Shown in pieces: positions 1-6,186 of a stretch of DNA of 9,028 nt. The notes under the pieces are model-generated. The model was given only the letters and a program-made list of their open reading frames with translations, was not told where the DNA came from and searched no databases. The first letter of the stretch is position 1; every line of letters starts with the position of its first letter. The stretch is from Pseudobdellovibrionaceae bacterium (GTDB lineage Bacteria; Bdellovibrionota; Bdellovibrionia; Bdellovibrionales; Bdellovibrionaceae). Location of the stretch: assembly GCA_947374445.1 (NCBI GenBank), contig CANCBY010000091.1, forward strand, positions 1 through 9,028, read 5' to 3'. The position numbers and the translations under genes were made by a program.

Positions 1-861
1 ATTTCTTCGCTGGTTGACAATATTAAAGAGGGACAAATTTCGATCGATTTGATTAAGTTTAGCGGTCCAGACTTAGCTCATATCAACGGCCATCTTATGA
101 ATCTAGAGCTCGTACGCCGCGGGCTTTCGGATGCTATTTTATTTGGGCCTGATAAAACCATTCTTAATATCTCTGACGAAGTTTATGGCAAATCCTTGAT
201 CGTCCAGCGTGGCACATTTAGACCAGTCACAAACACGCATCTGGATCTACTCAACAAGGGCAGCTATCAATTGGCACAAGACTTTCCTGAGGACTCAAAA
301 AAGACTCTCGTATTTTTTGAGCTCACGATGCAAAACCTGGCACAAGATGGAGACATCAACGAGGTCGACTTTTTAGATCGAGTCAATTCACTTTGCGCTT
401 TGGGCGGTCATGTTTTGGTTTCAAATTTTTCACTCTATTACAAGCTCAAGCGCTATTTGCGGCAGTACACAACAAAGCCTATGGTGCTAATTGTGGGTGC
501 CTCAAAGCTCGATAGTTTATTTGATGAAAATCATTACAAAGACCTCGAAGGCGGACTGCTCGAAGGTATGGGCAAACTGCTCGATGATAAAACAAGACTC
601 TATATTTACCCGCATAAAACACCAGATCTGTGCATCACTGCAAAAACCTTTTTCCCGCAAGCCAACGTCAATGCAATCTACCAGCATTTTTTGAAGCTAG
701 GAATGATCGCCGATATTTCGGGTTGCGATCAAATTGAAGAATATATCCATTCAGATCAGATCAGCCGCTGGATCAAAGAAAAAAATCCCAAATGGGAAAA
801 GCATGTGCCAAACCTCATTCGGGATTTAATAAAACAAGACCATCTTTTTGGGCTCCTCTAA
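1..861 (+). CDS. C-terminal part of a conserved protein of unknown function (5' end outside window)
   Basis: The reading frame is open from the first base and ends at TAA 859-861, giving 286 residues. The TTG at 49 is an in-frame leucine codon and need not be a start, so I treat the gene as truncated by the window edge. Visible landmarks, numbered from the first codon, are QRGTFRPVTN near 69-78, an acidic ELTMQNLAQDGD stretch near 107-118, LEGGLLEGMG near 182-191, LYIYPHK near 200-206 and a closing KWEKHVPNLI...LFGLL. From memory these resemble a conserved family of roughly 480-500 residues that automatic pipelines label 'TonB-dependent receptor' or 'nicotinate-nucleotide adenylyltransferase'. 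Neither name is supported here: the fragment looks soluble and mixed alpha/beta, with no barrel-like pattern, and the nucleotidyltransferase HxGH motif is not in it. It faces pepA tail to tail across 23 nt. The coding call is safe; the function is unknown. Confidence 0.85.
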   Translation: MSSLVDNIKEGQISIDLIKFSGPDLAHINGHLMNLELVRRGLSDAILFGPDKTILNISDEVYGKSLIVQRGTFRPVTNTHLDLLNKGSYQLAQDFPEDSKKTLVFFELTMQNLAQDGDINEVDFLDRVNSLCALGGHVLVSNFSLYYKLKRYLRQYTTKPMVLIVGASKLDSLFDENHYKDLEGGLLEGMGKLLDDKTRLYIYPHKTPDLCITAKTFFPQANVNAIYQHFLKLGMIADISGCDQIEEYIHSDQISRWIKEKNPKWEKHVPNLIRDLIKQDHLFGLL

Positions 862-886
862 AAGCAGATGAACCCCAAAATTTTTT
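846..886 (+). terminator. Possible weak intrinsic terminator of the left-edge gene
   Basis: TTTTGGG at 846-852 can pair with CCCAAAA at 874-880, a 7 bp stem around a 21 nt loop, directly followed by six T (881-886). The stem begins inside the last codons of the upstream gene and the T run reaches the pepA stop codon. It is A/T-rich with a large loop, so it would be weak. The position between convergent genes favours it. Confidence 0.3.
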
Positions 887-2393
887 AGGCTTTGCTTTTC
901 AAGAACTCGATCATCGCCTGCACTGGCTGCCCGTTGCCGCCAGCAGAGCTTAAGCCCCCTTGCGCCTTATCCGTCCAAGCGTAAATATCTAAATGAGCCC
1001 AAGGTTTTTGACGGACGAATTTTTCTAAAAATAACGCGGCTGTGATCGCCCCACCGAAGCCGTCAGTTGCATTCACCATATCGGCAAAATTAGAGCTAAA
1101 ACCTGCCGTGTATTTTTGAAAAAGTGGCAGACGCCAATTCAAATCACCTGTTGTAATTCCAGCCGAGTGAATTTCTTCTGCCAGCTCGTCATCATTGGAA
1201 AAAAGCCCAGCAATGTCAGAGCCCAAAGCCACCTTGCAAGCCCCAGTCAAAGTCGCAAAATTAAGAACTATCTCTGGCTCGTCTTTGCCCTTTCTTGTGA
1301 CAGCTACATCTAGAGCATCAGCCAAAACCAGTCGGCCCTCAGCGTCTGTGTTATGAATCTCCACATGCATTCCGTTACGAGCAATCAAAACATCACTCGG
1401 CCGCATCGCAAATCCGTCTACGCTGTTTTCAGCCAAGGCCAAATAAAAATCAACAGCGCGTGGATACTTAGAGGCCTGAGCCCACATCGCCATAGCCAAC
1501 GTTGCTGCAGCTCCACCCATATCTTTTTTCATCAGGCGCATGCCACTCGAAGGCTTGATATCAAGACCGCCAGAATCAAAAGTGATTCCTTTGCCAACAA
1601 TCGCGATGGGCTTTTGCTGCAAAGACTTTGTCGGCCGATAAGCAATATGAACAAGACACGGTGGCGTTGGCGACCCTTGGCCCACGCCAAGCAAAAGACC
1701 CATTTTTTCTTTCTCTAAGCGGGCCTTGTTCCAAACATCCACTTTAACTGCTGATTTACCAGTAAAGTATTTTTTAGCCATTTCACTGAAGGACTTCGGG
1801 TTGAGCATGTTAGGTGGTAGATTCACCAAGTGCCGAGCAGAATTCACGGCAAGCGACGCGGCCTCGATTTCTTGCAGAGTTTTAGATTCTATCTTTTTTG
1901 AAAGATGAATTTTTGCGAAATCTTTAAAAGGTTCTTTTTGAAAAGCACTTTTGTAGTTATAGGCTGCCATATTCAGACCTAAAATAACAGCCCGCTCTTG
2001 TTCTTCAGAGGTGGATAAAAAGGTCATTGAAACTTCAGAGAGGTCATACGACTTGAATTGATTTAACAGCGAGCCCGCTTGATCGCGATACCATGCATGC
2101 TCTGACTCTTCACCAAATCCAAAGTGAGAAGACTTGCTATCTGCTGAAGCCCTTTTTGCTAAAATCCACACGGGCCCTTCAGCTCCAGAAAAATGCGTAA
2201 ATTCTTTGGTTTTTTTATCGAGGGCCTCGCTCTGCCATGACTGCGCGCGCTCGCTGACAAGCTCATGAATTGCGGCCTCGCTCCACTCGCCCAAAATAAA
2301 AACCTGAGCTTGAGGCTTTCCTTTTTTTATAGAGGTTCCAAATGACAAATGTGACTGACTAAAAACTTTGAGTGGTAAATTAATGGCAGACAT
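885..2393 (-). CDS. pepA: Leucyl aminopeptidase (M17 family cytosol aminopeptidase)
   Basis: Cytosolic metallo-exopeptidase that releases N-terminal residues, preferably leucine, using two divalent metal ions in a hexamer (family knowledge). The 502-residue length is normal. The N-terminal domain (about 1-165) is divergent. The catalytic domain (about 170-502) is clear: VGKGITFDSGG at 266-276, MKKDMGGAA at 288-296 and the M17 signature NTDAEGRL at 348-355. The residues equivalent to E. coli K270, D275, K282, D293, D352, E354 and R356 are K268, D273, K280, D291, D350, E352 and R354, so the active site is complete. No signal peptide is seen. The ATG start at 2393 has a GAGG ribosome site (complement of 2398-2401) four bases upstream. 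A promoter-like pair lies at 2415-2444. It is divergent from the EEP gene and appears monocistronic. E. coli PepA also binds DNA in Xer recombination; nothing here tests that role. Confidence 0.96.
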   Translation of the reverse strand: MSAINLPLKVFSQSHLSFGTSIKKGKPQAQVFILGEWSEAAIHELVSERAQSWQSEALDKKTKEFTHFSGAEGPVWILAKRASADSKSSHFGFGEESEHAWYRDQAGSLLNQFKSYDLSEVSMTFLSTSEEQERAVILGLNMAAYNYKSAFQKEPFKDFAKIHLSKKIESKTLQEIEAASLAVNSARHLVNLPPNMLNPKSFSEMAKKYFTGKSAVKVDVWNKARLEKEKMGLLLGVGQGSPTPPCLVHIAYRPTKSLQQKPIAIVGKGITFDSGGLDIKPSSGMRLMKKDMGGAAATLAMAMWAQASKYPRAVDFYLALAENSVDGFAMRPSDVLIARNGMHVEIHNTDAEGRLVLADALDVAVTRKGKDEPEIVLNFATLTGACKVALGSDIAGLFSNDDELAEEIHSAGITTGDLNWRLPLFQKYTAGFSSNFADMVNATDGFGGAITAALFLEKFVRQKPWAHLDIYAWTDKAQGGLSSAGGNGQPVQAMIEFLKSKA

Positions 2394-2414
2394 AAAACCT
2401 CGACTTTCTGGAAC

Positions 2415-2444
2415 ATTCTAGACCCGACTTGGCTCTAGGTTCAA
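2415..2444 (-). promoter_or_regulatory. Candidate sigma-70-type promoter of pepA
   Basis: Read on the minus strand, TTGAAC (2444-2439, 4 of 6 consensus) is followed after 18 bases by TAGAAT (2420-2415, 5 of 6 consensus). Transcription would begin near 2408, leaving a leader of about 15 nt that still contains the GAGG ribosome site at 2401-2398. No equally good pair is visible for the divergent gene in the rest of the 170 bp spacer. The best there is CTGTCA followed by GATATC, which is poor. Confidence 0.45.
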
Positions 2445-2558
2445 CCGCAACCTGTCACAAAACTGGTCCTGACACGATATCTCGCCAGGCTCTAACCTAA
2501 AAACTATTCCGGCAAAACATCAAGCTGGTGGACTCAGGCCATGGACTTGCGTAAATTG

Positions 2559-2575
2559 TAAGGATGTCTCAAGTG
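2559..2575 (+). promoter_or_regulatory. Ribosome site that bears on the start of the EEP gene
   Basis: TAAGGA at 2559-2564 is the only Shine-Dalgarno-like sequence here. It touches the first ATG (2564), which is too close for normal initiation on that codon. It lies 8 nt before the in-frame GTG at 2573, an ordinary spacing. An in-frame stop (TAA 2552-2554) excludes a longer protein. Translation may therefore begin at GTG 2573, shortening the product by three residues. Confidence 0.4.
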
Positions 2576-3583
2576 CTTCCAAATTTAAAAATTATGAGCC
2601 TGAATGCTGAAAATCTTTTTTTACTTTCAGATCAGCAATTGACGGCAGAACATCTCAAATTAGATGAGATCCGGTGGCAAAAACTTTCAACTTCAGTTTT
2701 CAATAACAAGCCTCTCGAAAAAACAAAGTCTCTGGCTCGCATTGTTTTGCAAGAAAGTCCGGACATCCTCATCTTAAGCGAGGTCGGTGGTGTTGAGAGC
2801 CTTAAAAATTTCAATGAACTTTTCCTTCAGGATCAATACTCGCCTGCCTTGATTGAAGGCAATTCTGATCGCAATATTGATGTAGGATATTTAGTCAAAA
2901 AAACAAATCAATACTACTTCGACATCGTTTCAAATAAAAATCGGCTGATTAATTTTTTGTACCCCCATGAGCGCGAGGTCTTAGACGATCCTAACTCTGG
3001 TAAAATTTCTAGCCATAAATTCTCTAGAGATGTGGCCGAGCTTCATCTTTTTCTCAAAGACCGCGAAAAACCTTTTTTGATTTTTTTGGCCACTCATTTG
3101 AAGTCCCGGCTCGACCCCAATGGTTATGATCCCAATGGTCTTCAGCGACGAGAGGCCGAGCTTCGCACTTTGATTGAAATCTACAATGAACTGCAAAAAA
3201 AGCATGGACCCGATGTGCCCATCGTTATCGCCGGAGATTTTAATGGCAATGCCAGTCGTGCAAAAACAGAAACTGAATTTTTACCAATTTATAAAAATAC
3301 TCAGCTTAAAGACATCACGGAGCTTGCGGGCTTTGACGAGGCCTCAAGTGCCACATTTTATCAGGTCAGCCGCAATTCAAAAAGCGAAGGAAAGCAACTC
3401 GATTACTGCTTTTTGTCAGAAAAAGCTCAAACCCTTCTCAATATAGCCAGCGTAAAAATTTATCGTTATAAAGATCACTTAGGCTTCGAGATGGATCCGC
3501 CCACCACTTTGGACGCCAAGCTCCATTTGCCCTCGGACCACTATCCGCTAATTTTTGTTATGCAAAATATCTCATTAAAATAA
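2564..3583 (+). CDS. Endonuclease/exonuclease/phosphatase (EEP) family hydrolase
   Basis: Metal-dependent phosphodiesterase or phosphatase of the DNase I-like fold. The substrate cannot be read from the sequence; the family includes DNases, AP endonucleases, sphingomyelinases and inositol phosphatases. Motifs occur in the expected order over 339 residues: SLNAENLF at 12-19 (metal-side N14), ILSEVGG at 70-76 (catalytic E73), SRDVAEL at 154-160, ATHLKSR at 176-182 (H178), AGDFNGN at 223-229 (D225, N227), LDYCFLS at 279-285 (D280) and SDHYPL at 324-329 (general-base pair D325/H326). The catalytic set is complete. There is no signal peptide or membrane segment, so it looks cytosolic, unlike secreted nucleases with the same core. 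Between the HLKSR and RREAEL motifs there is a short DPNG repeat. The start is ambiguous: ATG 2564, or GTG 2573 with better ribosome-site spacing. apaG follows after 63 nt, probably on the same transcript. Confidence 0.9.
   Translation: MSQVLPNLKIMSLNAENLFLLSDQQLTAEHLKLDEIRWQKLSTSVFNNKPLEKTKSLARIVLQESPDILILSEVGGVESLKNFNELFLQDQYSPALIEGNSDRNIDVGYLVKKTNQYYFDIVSNKNRLINFLYPHEREVLDDPNSGKISSHKFSRDVAELHLFLKDREKPFLIFLATHLKSRLDPNGYDPNGLQRREAELRTLIEIYNELQKKHGPDVPIVIAGDFNGNASRAKTETEFLPIYKNTQLKDITELAGFDEASSATFYQVSRNSKSEGKQLDYCFLSEKAQTLLNIASVKIYRYKDHLGFEMDPPTTLDAKLHLPSDHYPLIFVMQNISLK
3113..3142 (+). repeat. Two-copy 15-nt tandem repeat inside the EEP gene
   Basis: GACCCCAATGGTTAT (3113-3127) and GATCCCAATGGTCTT (3128-3142) match at 12 of 15 positions and encode DPNGY and DPNGL (residues 184-193). 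The unit keeps the reading frame and sits in a loop between two conserved motifs, so it looks like a small in-frame duplication that has since drifted. Confidence 0.5.
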
Positions 3584-3646
3584 CCACTCACACCATGAGC
3601 AAACCTTGACGTCGGCATCTGGGCTTGCGAAAACAAGCAAGAGCTT

Positions 3647-4036
3647 ATGTCCACGCAAAAAACCACAACATCCTCATTTAAAGTCTCAGCTAAAGTGACC
3701 TATGTCGAACAAGAGTCGCGACCTGAAGCAAGCTACTATTTTTTTGCGTATAAAATTTCGATTAAAAATGAGTCAGCCCTTCCCGCACGTCTCTTAAGCC
3801 GTCACTGGATAATTACCGATGGCTTTGGACAAACGGAAGAAGTCCGTGGAGCCGGTGTGGCCGGACAACAGCCGCAAATTGCTCCCGGCCAAACTTATGA
3901 GTACGAGAGCGCTTGCCCGTTAGCAACGACTTCCGGAATCATGAAGGGCAGCTATCAAATGACTGCCGACGATGGCTCATCGTTCGATGTTGAAATCCCA
4001 GAGTTTTATCTGATTGCACCGAGCGCTTTGCACTGA
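3647..4036 (+). CDS. apaG: ApaG domain protein (DUF525)
   Basis: A small protein of 129 residues, the usual size for ApaG, made almost entirely of the immunoglobulin-like ApaG fold. Diagnostic motifs are FAYKISIKN (33-41), SRHWIITDGFG (51-61), the glycine-rich RGAGVAGQQPQIAPG (67-81), a SACPL...SGIMKGSY stretch (88-103) and IPEFYLIAP (117-125). The molecular role is not settled. In enterobacteria the gene sits beside ksgA and apaH and was linked to Co2+ resistance and Mg2+ efflux, and the fold also occurs in eukaryotic F-box and PDIP38 proteins, suggesting protein binding (family knowledge). Neither ksgA nor apaH is nearby here. The ATG start has only a weak purine-rich AAGAG three bases upstream. 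The upstream EEP gene ends 63 nt before it, so co-transcription is likely. Its last 31 bases overlap the end of pcp on the other strand. Confidence 0.93.
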   Translation: MSTQKTTTSSFKVSAKVTYVEQESRPEASYYFFAYKISIKNESALPARLLSRHWIITDGFGQTEEVRGAGVAGQQPQIAPGQTYEYESACPLATTSGIMKGSYQMTADDGSSFDVEIPEFYLIAPSALH

Positions 4037-4632
4037 TTTATAAAATCTAAAATACAATTTTCCATCTGCGTGAGCTCCATAAATGGTGTTCCATTTGGCT
4101 TTCCAGCCATCTGCTCAGGACAGTAGGGAATATGAATAAAAACTGCTTTGGTTTTTTTCATGTTTTTTTCTAACCACGCTAAAGTTTGAAAATAAATATA
4201 GTTGCACACAAAAAGACCCGCTGAATTTGAAACCTCAACAGAGTGTCCGCTGCTATTAAGTTCATGGGCCATTTCGCGCAATGAAAATGATGTCATGTAA
4301 GCTAGAGGACGCCCCGGCAAAATAGGCTGTTCATGAATTGTCACGCCACCTTCGTCAGCTGTTCGAGTATCAATCAAATTGATGGCAATTCGCTCTAAGC
4401 TAATTTTAGATCGACCACCCGCCTGGCCCAAGCACAGAATGTAATCATAATCTTGCTTCTGCAAACGCTCTTGCAAGCCCTCGAATGCGCCAGAAAAAGT
4501 CACCGGCAATAACACGGCATCAACCCCAGGCAAAGACCTAAGTTTCTCTAAAATTAAAGCAGAAGGATTGAGCGCTTCGCCACCAAATGGCTCAAAAGCT
4601 GTGATCAAAATTGAAGGACTACTGGCTGTCAC
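4006..4632 (-). CDS. pcp: Pyroglutamyl-peptidase I (family C15 cysteine peptidase)
   Basis: Removes N-terminal pyroglutamate (5-oxoproline) from peptides in the cytosol. The 208-residue length is close to the usual 210-215. Motifs: ITAFEPFGG at 10-18 (substrate-side loop), LGQAGGRSKISLERIAIN at 68-85 with the triad glutamate E80, VSNSAGLFVCN at 134-144 with nucleophile C143, and FIHIPY at 165-170 with H167. These match E81, C144 and H168 of the Bacillus amyloliquefaciens enzyme within one residue, so the triad is complete. The start codon is GTG (complement of 4630-4632), with AGG (complement of 4640-4642) seven bases upstream. It follows pdxH after only 13 nt, so the two form an operon. Its 3' end runs 31 bp into apaG on the opposite strand, and no terminator is visible between them. 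Confidence 0.95.
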   Translation of the reverse strand: MTASSPSILITAFEPFGGEALNPSALILEKLRSLPGVDAVLLPVTFSGAFEGLQERLQKQDYDYILCLGQAGGRSKISLERIAINLIDTRTADEGGVTIHEQPILPGRPLAYMTSFSLREMAHELNSSGHSVEVSNSAGLFVCNYIYFQTLAWLEKNMKKTKAVFIHIPYCPEQMAGKPNGTPFMELTQMENCILDFINQCKALGAIR

Positions 4633-4645
4633 AACAAAACCTAGC

Positions 4646-5248
4646 TCAGGGAGACTTCATCAATGAGGTCCACTTTTGCTGTTCTAAAGAAGACCGAGAA
4701 TAAACAAAACGGTCATGAAGCCGCCCCTGTTGCCCAAACCAAAACTCTATCTTCAAAGGCAGAACATGCCAACCGCCCCAATGTGGGGGACATGGAACCT
4801 CTTGTCCTTGAAACTTAAGCTCATTCTTCTGAACCTGTTCGGCCAAATAGCTGGGGCCAGAAATAATTTCTGATTGAGCAGAGGACCAAGCTCCTATTTG
4901 GCTCAAACGTGGACGTGTTTTAAAATAAGCTTCGGACTCGGCACGCGTGAGCGTGTGAACTACACCATCGATCCGAATCTGCTGATCTAATTGGGGCCAA
5001 AAAAACAAAAGTGATGCTTGAGCGTTTTGCTCTAGCTCTTTGGATTTTTGCGAATTGTAATTGGTGTAAAATGAAAAGCCCCCGCGAACCATTCCCTTAA
5101 ATAAAACTGTGCGCACGCTTGGGGTTAGTTCTCGACTGCAAGTGGCCAAAGACATGGCATTGAAATCTTTAAAAGCCAGAGACTCAGCTTTTTTAAATTC
5201 TCGATCAAAATGAATTGATGGGTCCAAATTAAGATCAAATAAAGACAT
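4646..5248 (-). CDS. pdxH: Pyridoxamine 5'-phosphate oxidase
   Basis: FMN-dependent enzyme that oxidises pyridoxamine or pyridoxine 5'-phosphate with O2 to pyridoxal 5'-phosphate, the last step of vitamin B6 synthesis and salvage. At 200 residues it is slightly shorter than the E. coli enzyme (218), the difference being at the N-terminus. Conserved blocks: RTVLFK at 46-51 (FMN contacts), FYTNYNSQKSKEL at 60-72, LLFFWPQLDQQIRIDG at 80-95, YFKTRPRLSQIGAWSSAQS at 108-126, PHWGGWHV at 155-162, EFWFGQQGRLHDRFVY at 168-183 (the R/H pair that holds the substrate) and a terminal proline. No key block is missing. The ATG start is preceded by only a weak ribosome site. It lies 30 nt downstream of the fkpA terminator, leaving little room for its own promoter. 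pcp follows 13 nt later in the same operon. Confidence 0.96.
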   Translation of the reverse strand: MSLFDLNLDPSIHFDREFKKAESLAFKDFNAMSLATCSRELTPSVRTVLFKGMVRGGFSFYTNYNSQKSKELEQNAQASLLFFWPQLDQQIRIDGVVHTLTRAESEAYFKTRPRLSQIGAWSSAQSEIISGPSYLAEQVQKNELKFQGQEVPCPPHWGGWHVLPLKIEFWFGQQGRLHDRFVYSRSSLEQQKWTSLMKSP

Positions 5249-5278
5249 AAACTTGGTCTTTCTAAAACACGAGGACCT

Positions 5279-5309
5279 AAAAAAGAAGGCGTAAAAAATT
5301 TACGCCTTC
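5279..5309 (-). terminator. Strong intrinsic terminator after the FKBP gene
   Basis: An 11 bp perfect inverted repeat, GAAGGCGTAAA (5285-5295) and TTTACGCCTTC (5299-5309), with a 3-nt loop. Read on the minus strand it is followed at once by six T (5284-5279). The other side has no T run, so it acts on minus-strand transcripts only, which is right for the FKBP gene ending at 5345. It ends 30 nt before the pdxH start codon. Confidence 0.88.
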
Positions 5310-5318
5310 GAAAATCTA

Positions 5319-5336
5319 AACAGCCAAAAAGCTGTT
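5319..5336 (-). other. Small hairpin just after the FKBP stop codon
   Basis: AACAGC (5319-5324) pairs with GCTGTT (5331-5336), a 6 bp stem with a 6-nt loop, lying between the stop codon and the main terminator. It has no T run of its own. It could protect the 3' end of the transcript or simply be a minor fold. Confidence 0.35.
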
Positions 5337-5344
5337 ATCGATCA

Positions 5345-6052
5345 CTATTTTTTTGCAGCAGCAGGCTTAACGATGTCAACAAGCTCAACATCAAAAACCA
5401 ATACTGAATTGGCTGGAATTCCAGGTCGAGCCGATGGGCCGTAACCTAATTCTGGTGGTATGAAAAGTTTTACCTTTCCGCCAATTTTCATCATCTGCAG
5501 AGCTTCAGTCCAACCTTTGATCACACCGCTCACGGGAAACTCAGCAGGCTGTCCGCGATCATAAGAGCTGTCAAATTGCTCGCCCGTAATTAGAGTACCT
5601 TTGTACTGAGCCTTTACTGTGTCTTTTTCAGTCGGTGATTTGCCTTTACCTTCTTCAACAACAATATATTGAAGTCCTGAAGCTGTTGTCTTTACACCTG
5701 GCTGAGTTTTATTTTTTTCAAGGTAAGCCATTCCGTCAGTTTTATTTTTTTCGCCGACTTCAGTTTGCTTTTTCATGATGCCTTCTTGAAGCTTCATCAA
5801 AGCCTGTTGCATTTCTTCAGGTTTTAATTTTGATGTCTTGCCTGAAGAAGCCTCTTTGATCGACATCGCAAGAACATCAGCATCAAACTCGATGTTTTGA
5901 TTTTTTAGATTTTGTCCGATTTGCTGACCGATTGCATAACTTGCTTTACGTTGATCTGTGTCGAGCTTTTTTTCACAACCGATACCACCGACCAAAGCGA
6001 CCGCTGCGATTCCAATTGTTAATGTTAAACGCGAAGATGAAGACTTGAACAT
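5345..6052 (-). CDS. FkpA/Mip-type FKBP peptidyl-prolyl cis-trans isomerase, probable lipoprotein
   Basis: Folding helper for exported proteins: it catalyses cis-trans isomerisation of prolyl bonds. Layout of the 235 residues: a basic start and hydrophobic core at 8-25, a cysteine at 26 after GGIG, an N-terminal helical dimerisation domain (FKBP_N, about 32-120), and the FKBP catalytic domain (about 125-228). Equivalents of the FKBP12 pocket are seen: Y150, F160, D161, V177-I178, W181, Y204 and F221. The site at C26 resembles a lipobox but has G at -3 where L, V or I is usual, so signal peptidase I cleavage is an alternative. Either way an envelope location is likely. The ATG start is fixed by AAGGAG (complement of 6061-6066) 8 nt upstream, the best ribosome site in the window, suggesting high expression. 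A strong terminator follows. The gene is divergent from the transporter across 134 bp, where I see no convincing promoter pair. Confidence 0.94.
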   Translation of the reverse strand: MFKSSSSRLTLTIGIAAVALVGGIGCEKKLDTDQRKASYAIGQQIGQNLKNQNIEFDADVLAMSIKEASSGKTSKLKPEEMQQALMKLQEGIMKKQTEVGEKNKTDGMAYLEKNKTQPGVKTTASGLQYIVVEEGKGKSPTEKDTVKAQYKGTLITGEQFDSSYDRGQPAEFPVSGVIKGWTEALQMMKIGGKVKLFIPPELGYGPSARPGIPANSVLVFDVELVDIVKPAAAKK

Positions 6053-6186
6053 TGTGATTTCTCCTTAGTTGTTTTGACCAGACCATTTGAAAACAAGTTC
6101 TTCTAAAAATAAACCAAAAAGTTAAGACAAGGCCCCCTCTGAAGACTTATTGCATATCGTCAATTCTCGAGAGAGACTCAGGGGGT

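Noticed and set aside
49..51. TTG as the start codon of the left-edge gene
   Set aside because: The same frame is open to base 1 and the sequence before it continues in the same protein-like style, so the gene most likely begins outside the window.
1116..1908. Open frames on the + strand opposite pepA
   Set aside because: They lie wholly inside pepA on the other strand, whose M17 motifs cover the same bases. Their products have no recognisable features, so they are antisense shadows.
2394..2563. A hidden gene or structured RNA in the largest intergenic gap (170 bp)
   Set aside because: No reading frame beyond six codons, and no stable inverted repeat or riboswitch-like element is seen. A promoter for pepA and the leader of the EEP gene explain the space.
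3606..3634. TTGACG upstream of apaG as a promoter
   Set aside because: It matches a -35 box, but the sequence 17 bases on (GAAAAC) is a poor -10 box. apaG is more simply explained by read-through from the EEP gene 63 nt upstream.
3623..3638. GCTTG/CAAGC hairpin between the EEP gene and apaG as a terminator
   Set aside because: Only 5 bp of stem and no following T run on either strand.
6135..6163. TTGACG (complement of 6158-6163) as the -35 box of the FKBP gene
   Set aside because: At 17 bases downstream the minus strand reads AGAGGG, which is not a -10 box. No shift of one or two bases improves it.
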